Assembly (NCBI GenBank): GCA_963513935.1
Contig: OY740771.1
Location: 17,591,349 to 17,655,348, forward strand
Length of the DNA stretch: 64,000 nt
Direction: 5' to 3'
Origin: Aphrophora alni
Lineage: Eukaryota > Arthropoda > Insecta > Hemiptera > Aphrophoridae
The notes beneath the pieces were generated by a model. It saw only the letters and a list, made by a program, of their open reading frames with translations. It did not search any database and was not told where the DNA came from. Numbering within the stretch: position 1 is the stretch's first letter; each line of letters begins with the position of its first letter. Positions 47,976 through 58,239 of the stretch are shown piece after piece. The translations under genes were made by a program, and so were the position numbers.

Positions 47976-50900
47976 TTTGTAAAACAATACAATTATTTAT
48001 AAACAATGATTGATTACTTTTTTCAGTAAACTTAATGAGCATTGCCAAAGGCAATACTTACTCCTGGACATCTCCTACTTTGCCTTTATTAATGTCAAAG
48101 GATACTATTCTATCAGTTGATATAAGTCAGGCATCATAGATTGCCTCATTGTACCTACTTGGTGGCACTATTAGTCCATTATTCGCAAGTAGAGTTATAC
48201 AAAGTATTGGATTCAAACGAACCTTCATTATGTGCGGTATAGTAATGTTGGCATCTTGGATCTCTCTTGCTTGCATCTGGACTGTTTATGCATTGTATTT
48301 TGGAAGATTTTTGTCAGGTCTTACAGTTGGACTTGTATATATGACGTTTCCATTATACGTTGCTGAGATATCAAAGGTTAGTACCTGTAACATAAGATTA
48401 GAAATTAAGTAAAACATTTTGTATTTTTAATACACGCAAAATAACAGACATGTTGATAGACGCCATGATGGTACTTACAAATGTTTACAAAAGAATCCTT
48501 AAATAAAATTTACAAATGTTGGTATCTTAGACCATGTAGGAAATATTAAACTGTATTGGTTAGATCAAGGGGTCTTTTCAAGTAGGGTTAATTTGTTTAA
48601 AACAGTTTGTTGTTACACTTTTATTCTGAACCCGGTATTACCAATGACTACATAAATACTATAAGACACGACATGGCCATGTTAAATATTCTACGCTTAT
48701 TCTTGAGTTGACCAATACCCGCTAGGTCGCTCTGCTAGAGAATCTGAAGTTGATGTGACTGGCGCTAGGTGGCTCTATGGTCAAACAATGTTTCAGGCGG
48801 GTAAGAGAAAACGCACTGATGCCACATATGGGACCAGAGATGCGAGGGAAGGTCGAGAATCGCTTATCTCAGCGCACGAACTGACAACACTGACTATGCT
48901 GACGGAAGTAAGTGAGAAGGTTTGTGAGAGAGAGGTCAACAGTTGTACAGTCTCAACCAAGTGGGATGCGTACAGTCAAGCACCTGCTGCTAGCGCTTTC
49001 TGATAGCTGTGTGTCAAACTTGTGACGAACAGCACCCGTAAAGCGTAGACTATTTCCCTATCCTATGTCGTGTCTTATAGTATTTATGTAGTCATTGGTA
49101 TTACTCTATGTCACTACTTTCTTAACGTTCGAAAGGTCCTACTGGGCCTTTTAGATTGTGTATATATTAAAACTGTCTTTAATCGCTTCGCTCGTTTAGG
49201 TTACTTGACCTTGGTGGGGCTAAAAGTTGTACTTATGCAAAGGAGGCTAGACTAGTTTCATAGATGTTGGTTACCTTGCCCTGTCGGATCTCGAATCTAC
49301 ACGAATATCACATTTTCTTTTGAAGTAAGGGTTTGAAATCACATTTCTGACAATAACTTTCCTATTTTGTGATCAGAAACAAGAGGGCTAGGTACATGCA
49401 AAATTGAAATCTTCAAATTTGTATGTAATTTAGCGTGTTAAGTGTTGAATAACACATTGCACACGTATAGAAACTTGTTCAAAATGGAATGGACTACATG
49501 TTGACATTTTTAATTATGTATTTCTTAATTACATATATTTCTATATTAGCAATCACTATACCAAAAATTAGCAACCATAACTTAATATTTGTGGCAGCTA
49601 TCTTGCTTACGTACAATTGACAACGACAACGAGGGAAAGACGTCGTGTCGAAAATAACTTTTTCGATTTCAAAGAAAACGTAAAGCTCATTTAAAAACCG
49701 GAGGTCAACATTTTTGTCAATTACCAAACATCCTTCATAAATGGCAAATAAAGTATTATTTACTTTAGTAAACAAATTTCATTTTTAATATAAAACAAAA
49801 CCTTTTACATGAATTTTGAACAAATCGAAACTGTTTCAAAAGTAACACAATTTGAAATTTCACTTTTTTTTCAGGTTTATTTAAGCTGTAAAGTATAAGC
49901 CTTGAAAATGCCTGGTACCAACTTTGTTGAAAATCAAGCAAAATTTAATCGGAAGTGAATAAAAAAATCTTAATTTTGAAAAGAAAAATATTCCATTACT
50001 TTACATTCTTTCAGATCAATTTTGAATAACAAAATAAAAGCATCATTTGTTTTTTCAAAAGGTAATACAAAGCTCAAAATCTGGAGGGAAAACAATTTCA
50101 TTTCAAAGCTGTCTTAAGCCTAAGCCTTAATACTAAACAGAATGATATCCAGATCGGTATATATCATCTGTCCTTTCAGACTCGACGGCTAATCCGATTT
50201 TAATGGCGTTTTAAATATTAACTCTTATGCGTCTTGTATGTACTTTACGAAGCCTATTTTTAAATGTATCTTTTCATAATAAAATAGTCATTGAAACCCC
50301 TCAAATAATTCCCAGTTGATACATGGTGGAAATTAAATTGTTTCAGATTTTGTTCAGTTTTCGTATAATGGAAAATGATTATTGACACATTTAACAAACA
50401 TTTTCACTAACCATTTGAAATTTTGGTACACTTTTCAGTTATATTAATAAATATAGTTCTTAAAACTCTTGCTTGCATCATCGTTTCAAAAAAGAAGGAT
50501 GTAGGCCCTAGCACAACACCCTAGTCTTCCATTACTCTAATAAAGTCAGAGTTGGATGGGAACAAGAGTTGAGCAAGAAAAACATGATAATTGAGGGGAT
50601 TATATTCAAGTCCATTTACTTATTTAATACTTATAAAATCACCAAACACTATGTTAGAAAGAAAGGTAGATCACTTAAAAATATAATGCCAAAAAAGGAC
50701 AGTTTAAAATTCATGAAGCAAGTATATTAGGCATTTCACTTTTAATAAGGTAATGATTATTTGTATAGTTTATTGTAGACAAAAAAATTTAATTAACATT
50801 TGTTTGTTTATGTTTAGGACAGTCTACGCGCTGCAATGAATTCCATGCTACTTGTCTTCAGATGTGTTGGAATTTTTATGGAATTCGCCGTTGGACCTTT

Positions 50901-53900
50901 CGTCTCTTATCACCAACTAATTCTTATCAACTCAGTATCACTTGTGCTTTATCTTATCTTTTGTTATTGGATGCCTGAATCTCCTTACTATCTCATTACC
51001 AAAGGAGAGACAAAAGAAGCAGTGAGAACAGTTAAATGGCTGAGAGGAATCCCTCAATGTGATGCCGAAGACATTGTTAACAAAATTCAGGTTATTTGCA
51101 AAGAAATTTATTTATTAGATTTCTCCAATCTAATTTATTACTTATTTAAACTGATTAAAAAAACTTATTTCCTTATTTTTTTTTAAATATACGTTTCTAT
51201 GTAACTTATTGTACATATAAATTACAAAATATTTCCTTATTTTATTACAAACTGGTTTTTATTAATATAATCTACCTGTTTGTTTTTATGTTTCTTAAAG
51301 GTATTTCTGATTTTACTAATTAAATTTAATTAATTAAAGCTTACGAAATTAACTCTGAAATTTTACCAAACGAAGTTAGTAATGTTTTTAGTGGTATTAA
51401 AAAAAATTTCTGAAAAACCTAATATTCATCGTGTTCTAATCCGACAAACATAAATTCTCATTTATAATAAAAAAAGCAACAAAGCTCAGTTTATATGCAT
51501 ATGCTGTAGGAATGATGCTAATTTCACATAGTTTCTAAAATAATTTCCTTTTATTGTCTCTAACATTAAAGACGCTTTAAAGATGTTAACCTACGTTAAA
51601 TGCTCTTTGATATGTCCTTCATTTTTTATAATATACATACTAAATATCCGAAAATTAGGCCAAACAATTCTTAATTTTAATCAGAAACTATACTTTACAG
51701 GGTCATGCAAAATTTCAAGGATTAAAAAAGTTAGGCGAATATATGATAAAAACTCAAATCACCTAAAATATAAAATCTGCAAAAATTGGTTTGAAAATCA
51801 AATTTCAATTATATGATATTTTAAAAAAGTTGCACTAGTTTAGATTTATTGGGGATATTTGGACTCAAGGCCCTTCCACGGCCAGTGTATGGAGTAAATA
51901 TTCCCGTTTTATAATTTATGTTGCAAGCAAACCTGTCCAGATATGTTGAGCACAAGAGTTCCACGTTTAGAGAAAATCAAGCAAATGTTTAACCTTTAGA
52001 GAATACGTATTATGAACTTCAATTACCTCAAAACCATTTTCACAAAGGACCTGCTATGAGGTCCAATATGGTTAAACTTAAAAAAAAAACATTTAATCCA
52101 AACCAAACAACATGTTTGTAATCTTTTCACAACATTTTTGTAATAGCCTGAATAGACAATAAGATACAATCAATGAACACTGAGGGTGAAAATTACAATA
52201 TTAATTGATAATCTCCTAACCAAAATTACAGTGTAAACAATAAACATACAACTGCAATAATTATTATTTAGTTTAATTCATAAAATACTCTGATGTATGT
52301 TTCGATAAATACAAATTGAGGGTTCTACAATTAAACAAGAACAAACGTTTAAAATTAAGCTAAAATATATAACAGCTTACCAACCCCTTCAACTCGACAA
52401 ATGTATCAACCTATCGGCTTGAGGCCAAGTTAGGCCTGTGTCAATTCTCTGGCCGGTGTTATAAGACATTATACAATAATTATAATGGTAATCCTTAAAA
52501 AACTTAATCTTATTATCCACTATATAAAAATACTGGAACTCGAACTTGCGTTCGAGTTTTTTTATATAATATTATGTCACAAATGAAGCTCAATATTTAT
52601 TTATTATTATACACTATTGACTATATATCTACACTAATCTATAATTTAATATTTGTCTAGATATTCATAGAGAAAACCAATACTCACAAGAAATCCATGA
52701 AGGACTTGATAGCGACTCGAGGTAATGTCAAAGGATTGATAATAACCACAACTCTTCTTGGATTGCAACAGCTGAGTGGAGTAACAGCAATATCGTCTTA
52801 CACAGAACAGCTGTTCGATATGACTGGAGCAGACTTGAGTGCAAGTACAGCTGCAATTATATATGGTACAGTGTATTTATTAGGATCTTCATTCGGTCCT
52901 TTCGTGGCCAAACTATATGGATTTCGCAAACCTCTCATAGCCTCTGGAATACTACTTTTCACCTCGGAGGTAAGTAGTGTTTGTGATTTTTAATGGCAAA
53001 AAAACAACTTAATTAATTTAAAAAGTATACTTTTTAATAATTTATTCTACTGTTCAATGGATTAAAACAGATGTGATAAAAATAATACATGATTTGTTTT
53101 TATTTTATTTAAGGTTTGTATGGATGAAAACGAAGCACATATACTGGTGTCCATTTATACTTAATTTTTAACATGGTTAACTTTAAATTTATAAAACTTT
53201 TATGCGGTAATACTCTTTACTAGCAACCCCAATTGTAAGACAGGAATTTTAGGTATGGTACATTGTTAAGAAGGAATAAATATTTGTTGTTTTAGTCTAA
53301 AATTTCTAGACAGATGCACATAAAAAAATCTTTCACACTTTAAATATTTAATAAAATTATGTTGTAAAAATATTGCTTTAATTTTTCTTTGAAAGCTTTT
53401 TAATTAATCCTTCATATATAAACTCTTGTTGGGCTAGTTAGAGGTCAAAACCATTCCTCTCTTCTCCCATATAAACAGCTGGCAAACCCATCGACACCAG
53501 AGACATGATTCAATAACTGTTTTATTGGACACGTTTAACACTCTTTTCTCTAATATTAGTATTATTGTTATCCATTTTTATAATTCAATTCTGACATTTC
53601 TATGCCTAATTTGGGAGAATAATGTTTATAACATTTATTTGAATTTTGTAATAATAATGTTTAAAAACAATTCTAAGATTAATAAAAAGCTTAAACAACG
53701 TAAGCTTAAATAGATAATATTATAAATATTTCAAATTTTTAAATAAAAAAATAAAAAGTTCAATATTGTATCAACTGTAAGTCTTTATAGCTCTGTAAAG
53801 TTTACTTTAATTTAATAAAATTTTGCATAATTTTATAAACATTTAAAATATTATGAAATACTTTCATTTAATTAAATATTATGAAATTAATTATTTCTGT

Positions 53901-56481
53901 TTGTCTGTGCTTTAGTTATTACCAACTAACTAAGTGGTGATAATAATACAGAGATAAATTTAAGTTAAACAAATTTAATCTTTACTATGTAATATCTACT
54001 TACACATTCATAATTTTAAAACTAGTTTCAACAATCATAAAAAATATACATATATCATAATTATAATTATAAATTAATTTTTTTATGTTTATTAAATTTG
54101 GTTCTATAAATTTCATTTGTGTAGTATAATTACATAGATTTTTAGTTTGATTTATGTAATTAGCTTGAATCAGATCATATCCAGCATTTAATTTGATATT
54201 TTTCTCACTTTAACACTCGTTCATAGTTGTACGATTTAGATTATATTTCACCTTCAGGGGCTCATTTTATTGAGTATAGTCTTGGAAAACCTGAGGTAAC
54301 CAGGCTGCATCTACACATTTTTTAAATTTAATCTTAGGATATATGACTTTATTTGATCTTTCTTATCAGGTCTCTCTTGATCAGCTTTGGTTCTTTTCAG
54401 AGCCTGACGCTATTAGAGAATTCCCGAGCTAGAGGTCTCTATGCTCTTTTCTTTATTTTTTATATAAGGTAATAATGACCGAAAGGTTTTTTGCCTCCAA
54501 ACAACAAGAAAAGAACCCATTATATTTAATTTCTTTTCTCAATTAGACGTACGTCTTTGTTTGAAGTTTGTCTAGAAAGTTGTTTGAAATTGCCTTCAAA
54601 GTGTTCCACAACCAAGTTTTTTTTTCCTTATCGGTTTTTCTTCATGTGCATTATCATTCATAATGGTCCATATTTGATTTTGGACCTTTTACTACTTTTT
54701 AATTTATTTTTGCTATAGAGTTTTTTCTTTCCTTTCTGGAGTTAAAGTTTTTTATATATCTTTAACGTTTATAATTAATTATATTCTTAGTGTTTATATC
54801 TTTTCAAGGAAGCTTTCATATATATATTTCAGCTGAGCTTGGTTTTATTTTAAGAAACACGATATCGCTACGTTTCTTATTGGTTTCGCTTTTCTCCTTA
54901 TTTATTCTCACGCTTCAAACAAATATATAGTATTGTTGTTACCGTATGTTTTATATATTACTGGCGTGTAATTCAAAATTGTTGGTTCAATTCTAGTCAA
55001 GAACATGTCTAATTAATCTTCCAGTAGTCGTTCTATTGTCAGTTTTTATAACACTCTCCAATTATTATCTTATCCAATTAACTTAATAAATCCTCAACTA
55101 TTGCCTTAGTTATATTGTTAAAATATATAATATTTAATATGAGTTTTTTTTAATATTGCTTTCACATAAAATTCTATTTATTATTGTTTCACGATACATA
55201 TTTGAAGAGCTGAGGGTTTAAATCTCCATTTTAGTTGGTTAGGTTAGATAATTTACCCTCATGTCGAAATACATAGTGAAAATTAAAAATATAAATAAAT
55301 TTATAACAAACATCTATGTGTGTAAAACATAAAACTAATTGATGAAATGTGTATATAATCCTTGTTTTTAGTTTGTTTTAGGAGTTTATTTATACTGCTA
55401 TTCAAATGGTTATGATGTATCGAGTTTTACATGGTGTCCTGTCCTTTGTGTACTCTCTTATGCAGCTATAGTTAATGTTGGTAAGATTTTTATTCCATAT
55501 ATTATTTATCTTTAAAAAAGAGCAGTTACTTATGTTAAACATTTTTTGAGATAAAATTAAATCAATATGTAGGAATATGAGATATATTTTAGTTATATGG
55601 AAGCTTTGAAGTTTAACTGTATTTACTTTGATTCACAAGTCTCCTTGGCGATTAAAAAAAAATCTCAATAGAATATAAATATCAGTGGAGGCTCATCGTA
55701 TTACGTTCCAATGAATTGTATTACAAAAGAATTTCAAATATTAAATGAACTTCTTAAAAAAAGTAAATATATTCTGATTTTTAGGGTAATGGATACTAAG
55801 TAAAGTACATTCGAAATGAGTTCATTAAAATATACTTTAAATATCAATTTTATTGGCTTATTGAATTTATTTGTATCAACCATATTCTTATAAGGGTTAT
55901 TCCTTGTTAAAGCTAAATGTTCTTGTGAATAGTTAATGAAAATTGTGTTTAGATAACTTTCTATTTTCACTTCATTTTCATGAGTAATATTGCACGATAT
56001 CTAATCTTTTAACCAATAATGATTCAAACTTCAAACTTTGAACAAAATTATCAAGCGTTAGTCTTAATTAGTACCGCCAAAACACAGAAACACCAAATTA
56101 GAAACCTAGCGATAAAGATTTTAATTAAATAAGGCAGTTTTGTTATACTAATTTTAATTTCTTTTTTCAGCTTTAGCACCAATGCCATGGGCTATTATGG
56201 GAGAAATTTTCCCGCCAAATATAAAAGGACAGGCAGCAGCTATAGCTACAACCGTTGCTTTCGCTGTTGCTTTCATTGCAACCAAATTTTTTCCTATTCT
56301 ATCAGAATTAATTCACACGTATGTAGTTTTCTGGATATTTGCATCTGCTAGTATTTCAGTTTCAGTTTTTACAACATTTTTTGTACCAAACACGAAAGGA
56401 CTTTCATTAGACCAAATACAAGATAAGCTTAATAAAACTAAACCCAAGAATAATAATGATGAAATAACTGTAATAACATAA
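39432..56481 (+). CDS. Tret1-like facilitated sugar (trehalose/glucose) transporter, six exons, in-frame TAG at codon 54
   Basis: Major facilitator superfamily sugar porter, expected to be a 12-helix plasma-membrane protein moving trehalose or hexoses by facilitated diffusion. Join 39432-39480, 48027-48376, 50818-51090, 52661-52969, 55372-55480, 56171-56481. Every junction is GT-AG and in phase (1,0,0,0,1), giving 466 residues plus stop, normal for the insect Tret1-like family. Visible family motifs are a GFKR loop after helix 2, PESPYYL (186-192), QQLSGVT (260-266, where relatives usually have Asn instead of the final Thr), PMPW with GEIFP (367-378) and VPNTKG (435-440). Oddity: codon 54 (48137-48139) is TAG where relatives have Trp in the E/QASWI motif, so the gene as read is broken although everything else is intact. 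The next in-frame ATG lies past helix 2, so reinitiation would lose helices 1-2. Substrate is inferred from family only. Confidence 0.88.
39900..40500. repeat. Dispersed repeat family B copy (intron 1)
   Basis: GAGAATTATGTAATGGATCAAA, GTCTGTCTGTCTATTG, TCAAACGCAAATATAATTTTC and ACGATTTCGTTGTAAT follow the family order. Confidence 0.45.
40940..41085. repeat. Degenerate tandem repeat, three units of about 50 bp
   Basis: CCTCCGGTCACCCTACCGGT, CCTCCAGCTACCTGCC and CTTCCGGCTACCCTGCC start units near 40943, 40990 and 41047. Each continues with TC-AA-TGCGAATA or TACGAAT-type sequence. Clearly GC-richer than the surrounding intron. Confidence 0.65.
41290..41446 (+). mobile_element. 157-bp inverted-repeat element with decayed hammerhead
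   Basis: 28-bp inverted repeats (41290-41317 and 41419-41446, three mismatches) bracket CTGAAGA (41383-41389), a short AG-GTTA-CT stem II and GAAA (41398-41401), followed by the palindrome TGTACA. The base that should pair with the last A of GAAA is A instead of T, and stem I has only two pairs, so the ribozyme is probably dead. The layout (arm, spacer, hammerhead, arm close behind) mirrors the 6245-6496 element although the sequences differ. Confidence 0.5.
42960..43560. repeat. Dispersed repeat family B copy (intron 1)
   Basis: GCGTAGTATAAAGAAAGTATG, ATATTCGTTTTTAATACCTC, TGAGTCAAAAAATTTATT, then GACGTGTTTATTGGCACAAG and AGAAGCAAACTTACTC. Ordered match to 4440-5170 and 11490-11830. Confidence 0.6.
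44121..44464. mobile_element. 344-bp fold-back element, 107-bp arms
   Basis: 44121-44227 and 44358-44464 are near-perfect reverse complements starting CGGACTAAAAAGTATAAAA, with only a few mismatches. The 130-bp spacer has its own GTGAATC-GATTCAC hairpin. It is inside transporter intron 1, so the pre-mRNA would fold into a long duplex. No target duplication or transposase is evident. Confidence 0.8.
45935..46100. repeat. Family A repeat (intron 1)
   Basis: GGCTCACTATAGTGATT, CAATCCCGAAGTCGCAGCTG, GGATATACACCTTT and GAGGTCTCTCTTTTGATCAA match the family order. Confidence 0.6.
46946..47635 (-). pseudogene. Non-LTR retrotransposon RNase H and zinc-knuckle fragment
   Basis: Antisense to the transporter. 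The reading gives NYDGEVRAIYEAAATL (catalytic Glu), AAFFIDSQAATIALSS (catalytic Asp), TLQWVPSHVRVPGNQRADNL (the HVxxxGN-ADxxA end of RNase H) and then, after a frameshift near 47225, FRKTTGHDYLQAHLHRIGL and CCPLCQSSRMDALHL (terminal CCHC-like knuckle), stop at 46946. This is the C-terminal part of an ORF2 of an RNase H-bearing non-LTR clade (R1/I/LOA-like; not resolved). It is 5' truncated into a TTA-repeat and much richer in G+C than the intron around it. The frameshift makes it inactive. Confidence 0.82.
47929..47971. repeat. AT microsatellite
   Basis: Alternating AT, 55 bp before transporter exon 2. Confidence 0.95.
48027..48376 (+). CDS. Transporter exon 2 (helices 1-4) with premature TAG
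   Basis: Acceptor TTTTTTCAG precedes the exon and the donor GTTAGT follows AEISK. The reading gives YSWTSPTLPLL, then SQAS-stop-IASLYLLGG, then the GFKR loop, helices 3 and 4, and YVAEISK. The in-frame TAG is 48137-48139 and replaces the conserved Trp codon by a single G-to-A change. The 84 codons after it stay open and family-like, so the lesion looks recent or is a sequence error. Confidence 0.88.
48520..49375. repeat. Dispersed repeat (shared with 61040-61205), interrupted
   Basis: The left part has TGTAGGAAATATTAAACTGT, TTAGATCAAGGGGTC and TTCTGAACCCGGTA. The right part has TTTGAAGTAAGGGTTTGAAA and CACATTTCTGACAATAACTT. In the 61-kb copy these parts are nearly contiguous; here a MITE and other sequence separate them. 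Confidence 0.55.
48640..49099. mobile_element. 460-bp MITE with perfect 35-bp terminal inverted repeats
   Basis: 48640-48674 and 49065-49099 are exact reverse complements starting ACCAATGACTACATAAATAC. ATT flanks both ends (48637-48639 and 49100-49102), a possible 3-bp target duplication of the kind PIF/Harbinger elements make. The interior is GC-richer than the intron and encodes nothing recognisable; the 82-codon frame at 48755-49003 is not a known protein. Confidence 0.7.
50818..51090 (+). CDS. Transporter exon 3 (helices 5-6, PESPYYL motif)
   Basis: Starts DSLRAAMNSM after acceptor TTTATGTTTAG and ends DIVNKIQ before GT at 51091; phase 0 at both ends, 91 codons. It carries two hydrophobic helices, then PESPYYLITKG and the charged WLRG segment of the large central cytoplasmic loop, the hallmark that separates the two halves of sugar porters. 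Confidence 0.9.
51091..52660 (+). other. Transporter intron 3, no features seen
   Basis: AT-rich non-coding sequence. A short perfect hairpin (GAACTCGAACTTGCGTTCGAG) lies near 52536-52556. Nothing else was recognised. Confidence 0.6.
52661..52969 (+). CDS. Transporter exon 4 (helices 7-9, QQLSG motif)
   Basis: Begins IFIEKTNTHKKSMKDL after acceptor TTTGTCTAG and ends LLFTSE before the consensus donor GTAAGT at 52970; 103 codons, phase 0. LGLQQLSGVTAISSYTEQLF is the sugar-binding helix 7 signature, with Thr at 266 where most relatives have Asn. Then comes YGTVYLLGSSFGPFVAKLYG, with GFRKPL as the loop 8-9 motif. Confidence 0.9.
52970..55371 (+). other. Transporter intron 4
   Basis: AT-rich; holds one copy of dispersed repeat family A at about 54225-54520, otherwise nothing recognised. 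Confidence 0.6.
54225..54520. repeat. Family A repeat (intron 4)
   Basis: CACCTTCAGGGGCTCATTTT, TCTTGGAAAACCTGAGGTAA, ATCAGGTCTCTCTTGATCAG, CAGAGCCTGACGCTATTAGA, GGTCTCTATGC and AATAATGACCGAAAGGTTTT. One of the best full-length copies. Confidence 0.7.
55372..55480 (+). CDS. Transporter exon 5 (helix 9-10 region)
   Basis: The acceptor is the AG at 55370-55371 (TTGTTTTTAG), not the nearby AG at 55380-55381, because only the former keeps frame 0 with exon 4. It encodes FVLGVYLYCYSNGYDVSSF then a helix ending AAIVNV, and closes with a single G before GTAAGA. GYDVSS matches the extracellular loop typical of insect Tret1-like proteins. Confidence 0.82.
55481..56170 (+). other. Transporter intron 5, no features seen
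   Basis: GTAAGA to CTTTTTTCAG. AT-rich; nothing recognised inside. Confidence 0.6.
56171..56481 (+). CDS. Transporter exon 6 (helices 10-12, C-terminus, stop)
   Basis: After acceptor CTTTTTTCAG, CT completes an Ala codon. The exon gives LAPMPWAIMGEIFPPNIKG, two helices, VPNTKGLSLDQIQDKL and a polar tail ending EITVIT before TAA at 56479-56481. The PMPW/GEIFP and PNTKG motifs are diagnostic for the family. Confidence 0.93.
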
Positions 56482-56563
56482 GCTAATATTTTGAGAAATT
56501 GTTATAGTCTTTGTACATATTTTTATATTATTTTTTTAATTAATTTTCTATGTATTTATTAAA
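56482..56563 (+). promoter_or_regulatory. Transporter 3' UTR and polyadenylation signal
   Basis: An ATTAAA hexamer at 56558-56563 lies 77 bp after the stop in AT-rich sequence and is the nearest plausible cleavage signal. AATAAA is not seen before it. Confidence 0.45.
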
Positions 56564-57795
56564 GTTTAATTTTGTAAAATATAATAAGGGTATTTTCTGG
56601 ATTTATAACTATATATTACTGGCAATTCTTAAGTATGGTGGCAAAGAAAGTTGTCTTCTCCAACTCTAAATTGTGCTATTCAATGTCGTATAAATGTATG
56701 CTAACAGTTTGAGAGAATGACGAAGAATAAACGTGTTTCCACCACACTTCTTGACAAGTAGAACAATATGACAGGAAGTGGGAGAAGCACGGTAGGGTAT
56801 CTCAATAGATGGCGGGGGGGGGGGGGGATGTGAGATGAATCATGCGCACAGTTTTGTTCTTTAGTTTGTTTTTGAAATATGGACCACTATATGCTCATGA
56901 TCAGTCCATTGTGAGGCCACTTTAAGAGGATGTACCCATAGTGTAACATCATTAAATTATTTTTTATATTAAAAATTAATATTTTTAAATAAAAATTTAT
57001 AATAAATATAGTATAAAATACAAGGGTTCCTACTATGCTTACAAGTATAACCTGTTGATATTTTCAAAAATATAAGTTCGAGAGTGAAATACATTTCGGA
57101 AACATTCCTACATTGATGCTGTCGTTTAGTAAGTATGCAATGGGTAAAATTTTCAAAAATAGCTATTTACAAAGTAATTATTGTTAGTATTACTTTACAC
57201 GCACTACCTGTGCAGAGATCTTTACAATAAGATAACTTTCATATTAAGGTTTTTATATTATAACTAGTGTGAAATACATCGTCAGTTATTTTGAATGAAT
57301 TATCATGTCATCCTTATAGTTCAATAATTTACTTTGGAGCATTCTTTGCAAATCAACAACTTCTAATTGTTATGTTTTTTTGTAAGTATTTGATCTACTA
57401 ATAAACATTCTTATTAGGATATTTCTAATAAAAAATTCACTATTTTGGGATCTCATAGAAAATATAACACGAGAGGTTCACCAATCCTAACCTCAAGAGT
57501 GTTTTGTGTAATTGAATATATTGATGTCAAGACGAAAGTTTGTCTGTTTTGCTAATTTCATATGCAGGGTTGATTTTATGTATCATCAAGCAGAAAAATT
57601 AGTTCATAAAATTCAAAATGGCAGCCGATTTTACATTTAAAAATATTGTTTTCGACAGAGACTTGATAAGAAAATAAAAAGAGGAGTGATATGATTTTTA
57701 TAAGACTAAGTTATATGAAAATAGGTGACTACAGCTAGGTATCCTCTGGTTTGCCACGCCACTACTAAATATTGTGACACCCCCTAATTAAACCT
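56564..57795. other. Downstream of transporter; poly-G run
   Basis: Nothing coding seen. A run of 14 G (56814-56827) stands out in AT-rich DNA. Confidence 0.5.
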
Positions 57796-57799
57796 AATT

Positions 57800-58065
57800 A
57801 TTGAACTACCATATTGAAGTCTATCTTCATCCTAGCAAGGGCGTTTTACGATATCTTTGGATAAAATGATCACTATTAATCTCGGTTACAAACATACCCA
57901 CGGAACGTTCAGCACATTCCACAACTTATCTGAATGGTTTTTATATTTGTCTATCCAGTACACCCCCACAGTTGGATACCATACAACCACATCTGTATAA
58001 TGAACTGATGTATAAATCAAAATTGGATTTTCTATTGTGAAAAAAGAATTTAATTGAGCTTCCAT
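57800..58065 (-). pseudogene. Decayed non-LTR ORF2 C-terminal fragment
   Basis: Read across frames on the minus strand, it keeps PILIYTSVHYTDVVVWYPT (one frame), YGIQLWGCTG (another) and LWNVLNVPWVC. Together these correspond to the region after the polymerase fingers of Jockey-type ORF2 (Y-LWTYGIQLWG, then VLR-NAPW-V-N). Several indels and stops. Call rests on this pattern only. Confidence 0.45.
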
Positions 58066-58075
58066 GCAGAGAAAT

Positions 58076-58146
58076 GGGTGTAGTCTACAGTTAGAGAGAA
58101 GGTGGAGTCTACAGATAGAGCAGTGGGCGGAGTCTAAAGGTAGCGG
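58076..58146. repeat. Short minisatellite, about 31-bp units
   Basis: GGTGTAGTCTACAG, GGTGGAGTCTACAGATAGAG and GGGCGGAGTCTAAAGGTAG follow one another. Confidence 0.6.
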
Positions 58147-58239
58147 AGATAGGACGTTACTTCGTTTTTGAGTGACAAAGCAGTGTGCAAGTTGCTTTTA
58201 TTAGATTGGATTAGATCCCTTGCTTTCATTTTTCTAAAG

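Larger units (their letters stand above)
39481..48026 (+). other. Transporter intron 1, 8.5 kb, repeat-filled
   Basis: Runs from GTGAGT to TTTTTTCAG. It holds a family-B dispersed repeat (39900-40500), a degenerate tandem repeat (40940-41085), a decayed hammerhead mini-element (41290-41446), another family-B copy (42960-43560), a 344-bp fold-back element (44121-44464), a family-A repeat (45935-46100), an antisense non-LTR fragment (46946-47635) and an AT microsatellite. No host exon was recognised within it, including the 39532-39795 ORF. Confidence 0.7.
48377..50817 (+). other. Transporter intron 2
   Basis: Contains a dispersed repeat shared with 61040-61205 (left part near 48520-48640, right part near 49310-49375), split by a 460-bp inverted-repeat element at 48640-49099. 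The rest, 49380-50817, is AT-rich with nothing recognisable. Confidence 0.65.

Noticed and set aside
48138..48139. Using the TAG itself as an internal splice acceptor to skip the stop
   Set aside because: Exon 1 ends in phase 1, so joining at 48140 puts the following sequence out of frame and loses helix 1.
48755..49003. 82-codon plus-strand frame
   Set aside because: Lies wholly inside the 460-bp MITE and resembles no transposase.
51840..55371. Alternative acceptor at 55380-55381 for exon 5
   Set aside because: It would shift frame relative to exon 4; the AG at 55370-55371 keeps frame and restores the family sequence.
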